Shown: positions 1 to 10,108 of the stretch, piece by piece
Position numbering within the stretch: the first letter of the stretch is position 1
Layout of the letters: each line of letters starts with the position of its first letter
Origin: Anthopleura xanthogrammica
Lineage: Eukaryota; Cnidaria; Anthozoa; Actiniaria; Actiniidae
Reading direction: 5' to 3'
DNA length: 64,000 nucleotides
NCBI GenBank assembly: GCA_964019055.1
Contig: OZ025216.1
Span: 8,616,414-8,680,413 of the forward strand
The notes under the pieces: model-generated
What the model was told of the DNA's origin: nothing
Seen by the model: only the letters and a program-made list of their open reading frames with translations
The model's database searches: none
Position numbers and translations under genes: made by a program

Positions 1-329
1 CCCGACCGTCACCAAGACTATATAAACGAAGTCCCACGTGCGCTGTGTGCATGCAGTACATCACGTACATCGATGATAAATAACGCTGATCATACTGACT
101 GCTTGCTCTGCTAAATGAATGACAGACACAGGAGATACAATATCCAGTTTTTTCATGGATTATAAACGGCACACACAGGGTTCCCAAAAGCCAAGATTAG
201 TGTTGCTGCTCGCCTATCGGCTCGCAGCAACTACAATAAATATAGATAATTTAGTTGTAGTACGATAAGAAAGAAAGAAAAAGTTACAATAAATATAAGG
301 AAAAAATATAAATTGAACGATAATAAGGA

Positions 330-715
330 AATGTTGGTATAATAGTAAATTCAAGGAAAACCATGAAATTGGAGAAGGAAACTAAAGGCTATTATTATAT
401 GAATCTATTATTGATTTTTTCAAGTCATCTTTCAATTTAGAAATGCTGGGGGCACTTTTGATTCTTTCATTAACTGAGTTCCATGATTTACAGTAACACC
501 AGCAAATCTAATGTTGAGTTTGCCATAATTAGTCCTTGCTTTTGGTAGATAGTATGATGATCTACAAGCAAGCCTGGTTCTATAATTGTGTTTTTTGTTA
601 ATAGGTTCAAAAAAGTTGTCAAACGTCTTAGGTAGTTTTCCTGAATAAAAGTTGTAGACAAAAGTTGCATTATGATAGTGAATAAGGTAAAGGTTGAGTT
701 TAGCAGTCAACTACT
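330..715 (-). mobile_element. LINE (CR1/L2/Rex1-like) 3' end fragment, decayed
   Basis: On the minus strand, 432-710 encodes a peptide with the tail typical of non-LTR retrotransposon reverse transcriptases: a 'LPKTFDNFF' block, then 'YYLPKARTNYGKLNIRF', then a 'WNS' block. The 'WNSVNERIKSAPSISKLK' part is in another frame from the first part, so at least one frameshift lies near 480. No reverse transcriptase core or endonuclease is present. This is a 5'-truncated dead copy; the A/T-rich stretch toward 240-330 is probably its 3' untranslated tail. The family assignment rests on the general look of the C-terminal motif only. Confidence 0.6.
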
Positions 716-3265
716 GTGGCTTGTGTATTTATTTGTGTGCAGATCGCTTTATGAATTATTGTGAAATTTATGTGATATCTTGAAACCTCAGTATTAGATC
801 TTCATAATTGCAAATGACTAGATATTATAGCGGAATTGTTCTTCTTGCCAAATACAACAGAAGTCTAAGTTTACCACTGAAACCGCTACTTTGAACAGCA
901 ATGTACTCTACCATAAAGCTTGTCACACACGATTTATACATCCTTATGGTACAATGGCAACACTCATTTTCTATAAGTGTAGTAATAAAAAGTCCAGTTC
1001 AATATTTCGCTTGCGATTCAGTTTTATCTAAACCTCGCAAAGTCCTTTAGGATCTCGACCGCCACATTCAATGTTTTGATTCTGCTTGAGTTTGTGACGT
1101 TTTGCAGTTAACTTTTAATAATAATGTGACCTTTTGCTGACGTACTGCGAAATCTCGGTACGTGATTGGCCAGATCACTAATTCGAAATCTCGCCACATA
1201 TTACTATAATCCGGACTATTGTTATAAGGGTTAAGTTCAATATGATACCACAGAAACATAGCTTGGGATACCTGTGGTTATGCGAGCGAGTTAAGTAAAA
1301 CCATTGTGTAACATTTCAATAAATCTCTGACTATAATATCGTACTTTACCGACTTCGTAGTTAATGCCAGAGTACTACAGTTTATAATACATTCACTTGA
1401 CTATTACATAAGTTAACAAGTAACTTTTGTTTTACGGGTTAAGGAAGATCACTATTTTTACAATAAACACGATCATAATGTTCTCTAAAAATCAGTACTA
1501 GTAATACCCAGTCATAGTAATACACGCGGTTGTGAGCATGTGCTACAATCCGCTGTTACTCGACTTGATCAAATAGAAAGTAAATCAGGACTCATATATT
1601 TCAAACATTGTTCCGCTACAAAAGTTACCAAATTTCTCCTGAATTTTCAATAAAACAGGTTTACAGATTTCAATAAGACTTACCTAACTTTGCCCGTCCA
1701 ATAAGTAAGAAACCAATTAGCCATAAAATTATACTCAGATAAACGTGTACTAGTTCAATCCAGTTCAATGATGGACGCGCTTTTAACACGTGGCATTTGA
1801 TAATTGAAATCGTCTGGGCCAATGAAAAGACAGCCGGCGGGAGGGGGGGTTGTGACCTCCCACCAATGAAAGGACGGGGGGGGGGGAGATAACTCGCCGA
1901 GACCGAGGATTAAACTCGCGTTAATACACGAAAAAACGGGAATAACACTTCGATATGGCATCTATAACGGGGACTTTTATCACTGTAACTGAACGGAAGT
2001 AAGCATTGCGTGATTTGTAGGACTGGGTTCTAGCTATCATCTGCTCACTGGAAAATGAGAGAGCAGATGCCACGTTTTCGAAACAGAAGTTTTAACTTTG
2101 AAACATGCAGTACAAGGCATGGAGAGCAATGATATCGATCACTACAGAAATTACAAAACATCACTCTGTCTTATACGAAACTAAAAGATTAAAATTAGAA
2201 TCATGATGACCGGGGCTTCTAAGCAACAAATATTCACCCGGGGATCCCGGACCAGGGGAAAGTGATAAAACACCACGCAAATCCCTAATGTGAGATTAGA
2301 GCATAAACCCACATATAAGTAACTTGCATAACTCGAGTGAGGAGGAACTTCCGCCTCTTACCACTTTTTTAGTTCAATTCTTCGATCAGTTCAGCAATCT
2401 TAATTTTTTTAAACAGTTCCGGCTTTACCTTTATTTTAGGGGCCTCCCTTACTTTTACATCTTAAAACATTAATGTTGGCATGAGGCTTTAGTTTGTACT
2501 CCTCTGACAGAAATCTTCCAAAACAAGCCCAGTTGTCAGATATCAGAACTTGTTTGACATTTTTGCAGATCTTGATTGATATCCCGGCTCTTTTTCCGCA
2601 TTTCTCAAATGTTTTCACACTAATGACAGGCCCTGACTTTTAGCTTTTCCACAATACTACTGTTTCAATTAGGGTAGGTTGTGGGGGTGGGGGGGGGGGG
2701 GGAGTTGTAAGATCTTTTGCAGCTAAAGGGGTGGGCAAGAAATTATTATAACCTTTGTAGGGGGATCTAACTTAACTTTAAAACATATTCCGTTCATTTC
2801 AGAACCCTTACCCCCCCCCCCCCCCCCCCCACCAGATAGTTATCGCACAGTCCCTCACAATGTTCAAGCTCGTTCAAGTGTCATTCAAGCTCTTGAATGA
2901 TGAGATTATTCTTATAGAGCTGTTAAGTTGTAACGTATTTCCGGGTCCAAAAGAAACCCGCTAAAATATAGCAAAAAAGTTCTCAATGATTTAACATCCA
3001 CCTGAAACAGTTAGAACTTTGGCCTGTAATGAAGAAAAAATAAGAATTTTTTTTATAAAACTGTTTTTCGTTTTGAATCCGGAAGTCGTTTCAGTTTTGG
3101 AAACGACTTTGGTAAAATTTGAAACTGGAAACTTGAAATTTGAATTACAATTGTTCGTGCTAATTTTGTCTTCTTTGTTGATTGATCCCCCCCCCCCCCC
3201 CCGAAACACCATTAATAAATGGAAATAAAATGATAAAGTGACAACCACCAAAAGCTGATCCTGTT
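716..3265. other. Unrecognised AT-rich intergenic DNA with poly-G/poly-C runs
   Basis: I see no convincing gene here. The short open frames lack family motifs and splice context. Homopolymer G or C runs occur near 1876-1887, 2684-2702, 2812-2830 and 3187-3202. They can form G-quadruplexes and are common sites of assembly error. Confidence 0.5.
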
Positions 3266-3269
3266 CTTG

Positions 3270-3387
3270 GGGCGGATTCAGGAATCTGAGAAAGGGAGGG
3301 GGAGGAACCTCATGCACTGTGACATCCCGAACTAAAGGGGGACTGTGGCCTCTTCGCGATCCCCTCTCCCCCTAAATCCGCCCCTGG
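3270..3387. mobile_element. Short hAT-like MITE
   Basis: About 118 bp bounded by inverted ends: 'GGGGCGGATTCAGG' on the left and 'CCTAAATCCGCCCC' on the right. The CAGGGGCGGAT-type end is typical of hAT-superfamily non-autonomous elements. It has no coding capacity. The target duplication was not resolved. Confidence 0.5.
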
Positions 3388-3604
3388 TACGTCTCAGTTG
3401 TTTGTCGGCGAAGCACTGGTTTAATTTCTTGCCAGGTGAAGAAAGCTGCTGGTTTATCTGAGGTTGAAATTTGTAGCAGAGTCTCTTTTCCTGAGAGAAC
3501 TTTCACCGACTACCTCAGGCATGACGATAGTCCTTCCATGTTCCTCTTCACACTTCCAAGCAAAGTACTCCTTATACCCGTGCAGTAGTATAATCTCTGC
3601 ATGC

Positions 3605-6471
3605 TTATAAGATAATCTCCCCAAGTAAGGCTCTTTTTTCTTTGTCCACAAGCTCTACCAGTCGTCTCACTAAGTTTTTTAGCTCCTCTCTGCCTTCATC
3701 TGTTGCAAGGATGCGGGATTCTCTCAAAGCAAGTTGGATGGTTACATGTAGGTACATTACCCTAGGCTCCAGATATAACCTGTTACTCTTCAGCTTTTCC
3801 ACCATGTGCGCTGTCAGGTAATCCATAGGGAAGTCTACGTCAATCTGTAGCTTAGTAACTGTGACACCGATGGAATCTTTGGCGTTGAACAGGGGTTCCA
3901 TACTGAGAAGAACTTGCTTCAGTTCTACGAACTCATGTTTGAGGTACAAAACGTAAGCAAGATGAGCCAAGGTGCTGAGCTTGTCTGCTTCTGATGTCTT
4001 CATCAGAGTGACACCAGTTTCAACGATGGCATTCTCCACTCGCATCCTGTGTTTGTTGGAGGAGGTGAAGTAGGAAACATTCTGCTTATTATCAGTCATA
4101 GAAGGAATCAAGACATCAAGCATTGGAATCAAACGCTGAATATTCATATCATCTTTGTATCTTTCAAAAAGATCGATGAGTTGTTTGATGGGTCTGTGTA
4201 AAGTGCCTCTAAGAGCTGCTTCTTGAAGACAGTACCAAGATACACTCAATAGCCTGGTGAGATAACCAGAGACATAGGACTCTTGGACGTCTTGCTCGGA
4301 CAATTCTTGGAGTTTTATGCTTGCTTTTTCAAGCCAATCCGTTCCAGTGACAGGTCTTGAAGTGGCATCCAGTGACAGGTCGTGAAGCAGGGTCTTGTTT
4401 ATTGCATGTAACACAACTTCTAGTAACCCATTCTGCACGATTTCGTTGTACTTATCTTTCTTCATCTGGCTTGTTTTATGCAAGGGGAATATGTTACATC
4501 CACGGATGAACAAATGTGGGATGTATTCACTATCGACAGCAGAAAACATCTCGCTAAACATCTCGACAATAAACTCCACGAGATGGACTCCCTCCCAGTA
4601 TTCCAACGGCTGGCGGTCAATCTTCCACAACATTAACGTCTTGATGTGGTAAGAACTAAGCAAATCTACTTCGCTGAACAACTCCTTGAACAAGTACTTT
4701 AACAATCCATACAGTTGTCGCTGCTTTGGGATCAAATTATTAAAGATTTCTATCTCAACAAATGAGAAGGACAACCTCCATTCATCTTCTGCAGTTGGTG
4801 ACAGAGGATTACCAGTAGGAACCAGAAGTATAGGCGTGGTCTGTACTATTAAATGCCTAAGTGATGAACCAATCGTGTGCGGAGTCATCTTTCACCCTGA
4901 GCTGCCAGTCCTCAGCAGCAGCTGGCCAGCGGTCTAGCTTCAAGCAAGGTACTACGTCATATTCATTGAAAGCCCCTTTACCGCTGACCGAAGGACTGGT
5001 TGATTTGTTCTCAGTTGCTTTACTTCGTTGCATCTCGAAGTTACAATGAGAAAAAATATTCTCTTTGAAGACGCTTGGTTTGAGTAAGTATTTCCCGTCA
5101 TGTACATGAGTATGGAACGCCTGGTGGAATATTTTACTAATAGCACTGCTTGTACTTTGTCCTTTGAGATTGTCAATCCATTCTTTAGTGGCCAGAACTG
5201 TACCATATGCTTTAGAATCTGATGATGTCTCAAATACGAGGTGACCACCAGTACCAGTACCAACTAAAACACCATCAACCTGATGAAACAAGATAAACAG
5301 GTTCAAGAATTCAACTCACATGAGCCTGCACTTCTATTCGACTCGGGAAGAAAAATATATGCACCGTGATCGTGCTATATGTAATGTGACTGTGCTGGGT
5401 CCCCGTGACCGTGATGCATCTCGTGACCGTGATGTGTCCCGTGGCCGTGATGTGTCCCGTGACCGTGATGTGTCCCGTGACCGTGATGTGTCCCGTGACC
5501 GTGATGTGTCCCGTGACCGTGATGTGTCCCGTGACCGTGATGTGTCTCGTGACCGTGATGTGTCTCGTGACCGTGATGTGTCCCGTGACCGTGATGTGTC
5601 CCGTTACCGTGATGTGTCCCGTGATCGTGCTGTGTCTCGTGACCGTGATGTGTCTCGTTACCGTGATGTGTCCCGTGACCGTGCTGTGTCTCGTGACCGT
5701 GATGTGTCCCGTGACCGTGATGTGTCCCGTGACCGTGATGTGTCCCGTGACCGTGCTGTGTCTCGTGACCGTGATGTGTCCCGTGACCGTGATGTGTCCC
5801 GTGACCGTGATGTGTCCCGTGACCGTGATGTGTTCCGTGACCGTGATGTGTCCCGTGACCGTGATGTGTCTCGTGACCGTGATGTGTCTCGTGACCGTGA
5901 TGTGTCCCGTGACCGTGATGTGTCCCGTGACCGTGATGTGTCCCGTGATCGTGCTGTGTCTCGTGACCGTGATGTGTCTCGTTACCGTGATGTGTCCCGT
6001 GACCGTGATGTGTCTCGTGATTGTGCTGTGTCTCGTGACCGTGATGTGTCTCGTGACCGTGATGTGTCTCGTGACCGTGTTGTGTCTCGTGACCGTGATG
6101 TGTCCCGTGACCGTGCTGTCTCCGGTGACCATACAGTATGCCATTACCGTGCCATTCGCCGTTTTTTTAACATGCACTCCGCAAACTAATTCTGCTGTAA
6201 CATTAAACAATAAAAGCCGTGTACCACTGACCTGGAACATGTAATCCACGTCTGCTTTTCCTCCCACTGGTAGAATACGTGTTTGTTTCTCAACTCGACT
6301 ACCTGCTCGTCTCTCGATGATCCCTTCAACATGATTCAAGTCACGCCACACCTCATGATGCATTATTCGTATATTATACACATCACTCTGCCAGTTATCC
6401 AGCACCTTCAGGTACTTCTCGCACAGGCACTCTAGTGATGCCTGACAAGTAGAGTCCATCAGAGAGTCCAT
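3605..6471 (-). CDS. Mab-21 domain protein (cGAS/cGLR-related nucleotidyltransferase fold), one frameshift
   Basis: Two coding exons are seen: 6232-6471 (80 codons, donor CAG|GTCAGT) and 5279 down to the stop at 3605 (acceptor TTTCATCAG). The protein has the Mab-21 layout: an N-terminal nucleotidyltransferase core with a 'DVDYMF' acidic pair at the end of exon 1, a later 'EYDVVPCL' third acidic strand, then the helical half with 'EWRLSFSFVE' and 'SSYHIKTLMLW'. A long helical C-terminal extension follows. The family includes cGAS-like sensors that make cyclic dinucleotides and also non-catalytic developmental Mab-21 proteins. Exon 2 is 1675 bp, one base out of frame. The frame changes near 4866-4872, where a tryptophan-leading helix would otherwise read on into 'LIVQTTPILLVPTG'. 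An acceptor-like CAG lies just 5' of the first ATG, so an upstream (perhaps untranslated) exon is possible. Family membership is firm; enzyme activity is unknown. Confidence 0.8.
5395..6125. repeat. 18-bp minisatellite, about 40 units, in the Mab-21 gene intron
   Basis: Tandem copies of an 18-bp unit, GTGACCGTGATGTGTCCC with C/T and A/C variants, fill most of the intron between 5280 and 6231. The unit length is a multiple of three and lacks stops, so both strands stay open for hundreds of codons (six-residue repeats). These frames are not separate genes. A block starting at 'gtgatcgtgctgtgtctcgt' (5621) recurs at 5945, exactly 324 bp (18 units) away, which indicates a higher-order duplication inside the array. 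Confidence 0.95.
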
Positions 6472-6681
6472 CAGAGCTGAAAGTGTACAAGATAGCCATT
6501 CAATATATACAATATCTCCTCAGCGCTTAGAACAGACCTGAATAAGCGCTTTATAAATGTATTATTATTATTATTATTATTATCATTATTATTATTATTA
6601 TTCAGAAAAAGTTACGGAAATCATTTGATAAACTTTTAAAAATCTTTGTTTAGACCCCTTGCACTAAGGCTAGCCTTACAC

Positions 6682-7017
6682 GACACGAGTGAAAAACGTC
6701 TGCGCATGCTCTAAGTCCGCATGCAAATTAGTCAAAAGCGTCTTCGTGCTATTGTAGAAATATGCAAATTTGACTTTCACGCTTGCCTGAAGAATAGTCT
6801 TTACAAAATGCCAAAACTTAAAGTCAGTTCTTGAAACTTAAGGCTAATTCTTTCATATTGTCTTTATTAATACATTATCTTGGTCTCACAAAAGTATACC
6901 CACGAACTTTTTTGTATACTCGGAGAAAACAAGCATTTATTTTCTCACTAAAACTCTTGTAAATTCTTGGAAAGCGTGCTGAAAGGTACGCATGCGCAAA
7001 CTTTTTTCTCTAGTGTC
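6682..7017. mobile_element. 336-bp non-autonomous DNA transposon, copy 1 (9-bp TSD)
   Basis: The element begins GACACGAGTGAAAAACG and ends in the inverted form CTCTAGTGTC, with inner inverted ends reaching TGCGCATGC. It is flanked by an identical 9-bp direct repeat GCCTTACAC at 6673-6681 and 7018-7026. A second copy of exactly the same length lies at 25180-25515. Nine-base target duplications suggest the Mutator-like (MULE) superfamily. The interior contains two ATGCAAAT-type octamers and no open reading frame of note. Confidence 0.85.
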
Positions 7018-7670
7018 GCCTTACACTGTACCCGGACGAATTTTTAACCGTTCAAAAGTTATACGTTTAGGCGTTCTGTTTACATGGAAATAGTGGTATG
7101 TACTGTATGGTCAAATATTTGAACGATCTAAATTCGTCCCAATACCGTGTAAGGGCAGCTCATAACCTTATCAGAGGATCAAAACAAAGGAGTTTTCTTT
7201 CTTATTCCAGGAGATTTGAAACCTTTTCTCATGCAAATGTTTTCCATCGTTTCGTACTACGGTGGCCCATAACGGCAATACACATCAATAAATCCCATAC
7301 AAAAATATATGTCCAAATACAAAAATATTTGTTAGATTACAGATATATTTATTCCAGTACAAAACTATTTGTTCAAATGCAAAACAAATGTAATCCAGAA
7401 CAAAAATATTTAATCCAGTACAAAAAATAATGTTCCAGTACAAAAATATATTAGTTCCAGTACAAAAATATATTAGTCCCAGTACAAAAATATATTAGTC
7501 TCAGTACAAAAATATATTAGTCCCAGTACAAAAATTTATTAGTCCCAGTACAAAAATATATTAGTCCCAGTACAAAAATATATTAGTCCCAGTACAAAAA
7601 TATATTAGTCCCAGTACAAAAATATATTAGTCTCAGTACAAAAATATATTAGTCCCAGTACAAAAATATA

Positions 7671-8180
7671 TTAGTTCCAGTACAAAAATATATTAGTCTC
7701 AGTCCCAGGAATGTGTTTTACTTCACTACCATCCTTGAAAACTAGCATATATTCCACTGAAGATTCGAAGCGTGCATTGAATAGTGTGTGCTTTTTCAAA
7801 GCTGCTTCAAGAATGTCCGGAGCCCGTGCTGTCGATACAATTTTAAGTGGTAAACTTCCACCTCTTATAATAGAATTATTATCCTTCATAACACCAATGT
7901 TTATAGTCACGATCTCATCCTCCTTCTTCTTTCCCTTGCTGACTCCTTTTCCTCGGACGAAAAATGAATCCCTCTCTGACTCTTTCATCGCCTTGAACTT
8001 TTTAAAGTTGGGCAAGGAAAACTTGGTTGGACCGGGGATCGTTTCATGTGAGGGTGAAACAGAAGTACTAGGGCTCGAAGAGGTCATTCTTACTTTGATG
8101 CCACATTTTGGACAATATTCAAAACTACTTTTTAAACTAAAACCACATTTACAGCAAAATGAGGGTAATGATTCCGCCAT
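7671..8180 (-). CDS. Zinc-ribbon protein carried inside the foldback element
   Basis: A 169-residue open frame with ATG in a good context (aaaacATGGCGG). Residues 9-31 form a zinc ribbon with two CxxC knuckles ('CCKC' and 'CPKC'). A serine/threonine-rich linker follows, then a basic segment near residue 75 ('RGKGVSKGKKKE'), and a C-terminal globular part ('LPLKIVSTARAPDILEAALKKH' region and 'YMLVFKDGSEVKHIPGT'). I think similar proteins recur, often as unnamed genes, in cnidarian genomes, but I cannot name a function. The last roughly ten residues and the stop are encoded by the terminal repeat units, so the copy is 3'-truncated and its tail is transposon sequence. Either the gene was captured by the element, or the family is normally element-borne. 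Confidence 0.6.
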   Translation of the reverse strand: MAESLPSFCCKCGFSLKSSFEYCPKCGIKVRMTSSSPSTSVSPSHETIPGPTKFSLPNFKKFKAMKESERDSFFVRGKGVSKGKKKEDEIVTINIGVMKDNNSIIRGGSLPLKIVSTARAPDILEAALKKHTLFNARFESSVEYMLVFKDGSEVKHIPGTETNIFLYWN

Positions 8181-8233
8181 GTTTTTATCACAACGAACAC
8201 GTGTAGCAGCAACGAACGGGAGGGGATTCGGAA

Positions 8234-8299
8234 TATTCTCGTACCAAGACCCTACTCAACTACTCTCTAGGGAAGGTCTTGGGGTCTGGGTACGAGAAT
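8234..8299. repeat. Hairpin just upstream of the captured gene
   Basis: The arms are ATTCTCGTACCAAGACCC and GGGTCTGGGTACGAGAAT, which pair with one mismatch over 18 bp around a 30-base loop. It lies between the start codon of the captured gene (8180) and the right arm of the foldback element, where its promoter would be. Function is unknown; it may be another small inverted-repeat insertion. Confidence 0.7.
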
Positions 8300-8793
8300 G
8301 GAAGAACGCTTTCCTTGAAAAAATTTGTACTGGGACTAATATATTTTTGTACTGAGACTAATATATTTTTGTACTGAGACTAATATATTTTTGTACTGAG
8401 ACTAATATATTTTTGTACTGAGACTAATATATTTTTGTACTGGGACTAATATATTTTTGTACTGAGACTAATATATTTTTGTACTGAGACTAATATATTT
8501 TTGTACTGAGACTAATATATTTTTGTACTGAGACTAATATATTTTTGTACTGAGACTAATATATTTTTGTACTGGGACTAATATATTTTTGTACTGGGAC
8601 TAATAAATTTTTGTACTGGAACATTATTTTTTGTACTGGATTAAATATTTTTGTTCTGGATTACATTTGTTTTGCATTTGAACAAATAGTTTTGTACTGG
8701 AATAAATATATCTGTAATCTAACAAATATTTTTGTATTTGAACATATATTTTTGTATGGGATTTATTTATGTGTATTGCCGTTATGGGCCACT

Positions 8794-9730
8794 AGTTTTG
8801 GCTCCCAGATTCACGTTACATGCTCGACCTAAGTCAATAAATAATATACTTGCTTTCTTCATACCAAGAATTACAGTAATGAAAAAAAGAATTCTAAAGT
8901 AGATATTGTTTACCTAGAGTGAATGAAATTCTGGTCGAGCTAGGTAACACGAATAAATTTTAATTCAAAAATTACAAACTGACCTAAAACAAAGAGCAGA
9001 AAGATGGCCCCCTCGTCTCTCGAGATAAGTATTCTGAGGCTGTAAAGGTAATATTGACTCAATGAGCAGACGGTCCTGCTAACGGGCTATTGGTTTAATC
9101 CATGACCTCTGTTACTTCTTTCACTCGCTACTTCAAATGAACTTATCAAATCAACATATTTATAAAGCGCCTTCATGGAAGGTTTTTTCCCCTAATTTCG
9201 ATTTTCAGTAAAGAGTAAAGAAAATCTCATCTTAAAGGACCGATAAACAGTCAGTAAGTCACTGAGGAGCTACTGAATAAGTTTCGCTTCTTGGAGAATT
9301 GTTTATCAATTTCTTGGAAAGACGCGCAGTGACAGATATTCCAGACCTATAGGTGCAAGTTTTGCATAATATTGATAAAAACAAAGCCTGTTTGTCGAAA
9401 ATTGAGTACATTATGTATTAATGCCTCAGATATCAATCGATGTGCTCACTTATGGCCTTAAAAGAGGAGAAACTAGCTCAGGGATGTCAGTAATGGTTCC
9501 AAAGGAAATCCAGTTAATGCGATAAATATCCAGGATGTTACAAGATGGATTAGGTTACCAAACATTTGATGGCAAAAAGCTCTTTGTATTTACAAGAAAA
9601 TTGCTAGAATTGTTTTAAAAACACCAATAATTCTGTTCTTACCTTTTCACTGTTCTACGACTTCCACACGACTCGAAGATTCTAAAGGTCCGCTTTGTAG
9701 TTCGTTCAGAGATGAATGACGCAGGCGCAG
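8794..9730. other. Intergenic, nothing recognised
   Basis: AT-rich sequence with no open frame that shows a recognisable motif and no clear repeat structure. Confidence 0.5.
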
Positions 9731-9737
9731 CATTACA

Positions 9738-9862
9738 TCATGATACTGAACACGAGAGGCCACGAGAGGAGATGAGAAGAGAGGAGAAGGGAAGAGAAGA
9801 TAGGAGAGCAGAGGAGAGCAGAGAAGAGCAGAGCAGAGCAGAGGAGAGCAGAGGACAGCCGA
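9738..9862. repeat. Purine-rich AGAGG low-complexity tract
   Basis: A run of GAGAGG/GAGCAGA-type units on the plus strand (polypyrimidine on the other). Translations through it are compositional artefacts. Confidence 0.7.
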
Positions 9863-10108
9863 GAAATGTTGTTTTCGTTAAATTTTGAGTCGTATCAGTT
9901 CCCTCTTCTACTCTGCTAAAATAGCCACTTGAACTAGTCGCACAAGAGTGTAATAGACTTCTCTCAATAGCCGGCCACTTCACGTTTAGTATAGAGCACT
10001 TACAATCGTAAGACCAAAGGAAGAAAAATCTGGCAAGCTCTTTCAATTCTTCCCTTATCATTTCAAACTTAACAAGCTGATTTCAGCACACCACACTTAA
10101 GTTATCTA

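Larger units (their letters stand above)
7262..8793. mobile_element. Foldback element with long subrepeat-built inverted termini and a captured gene
   Basis: Both ends carry the inverted sequence GTGGCCCATAACGGCAATAC (start 7263; inverted at about 8772-8792). From there inward the arms (about 7263-7705 and 8325-8792) are inverted copies: first degenerate 'CAAATACAAAAATAT' units, then a near-homogeneous tandem array of a roughly 22-bp unit containing 'AGTCCCAGTACAAAAATA'. The single-copy centre (about 7706-8324) holds the zinc-ribbon gene. This matches the layout of foldback (Galileo/FB-like) transposons, whose long termini are made of internal tandem repeats. No transposase is present and no clear target duplication was found, so the superfamily is open. 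Confidence 0.85.

Noticed and set aside
2686..3230. G-quadruplex regulatory cluster
   Set aside because: Isolated homopolymer G/C runs without a nearby gene; homopolymers are also common assembly errors.
5320..6244. Long open frames on both strands through the DRDVSR / VTVMCP / VTGHIT repeats
   Set aside because: They follow from an 18-bp stop-free tandem repeat lying in an intron with good GT-AG borders; the flanking exons join cleanly without it.
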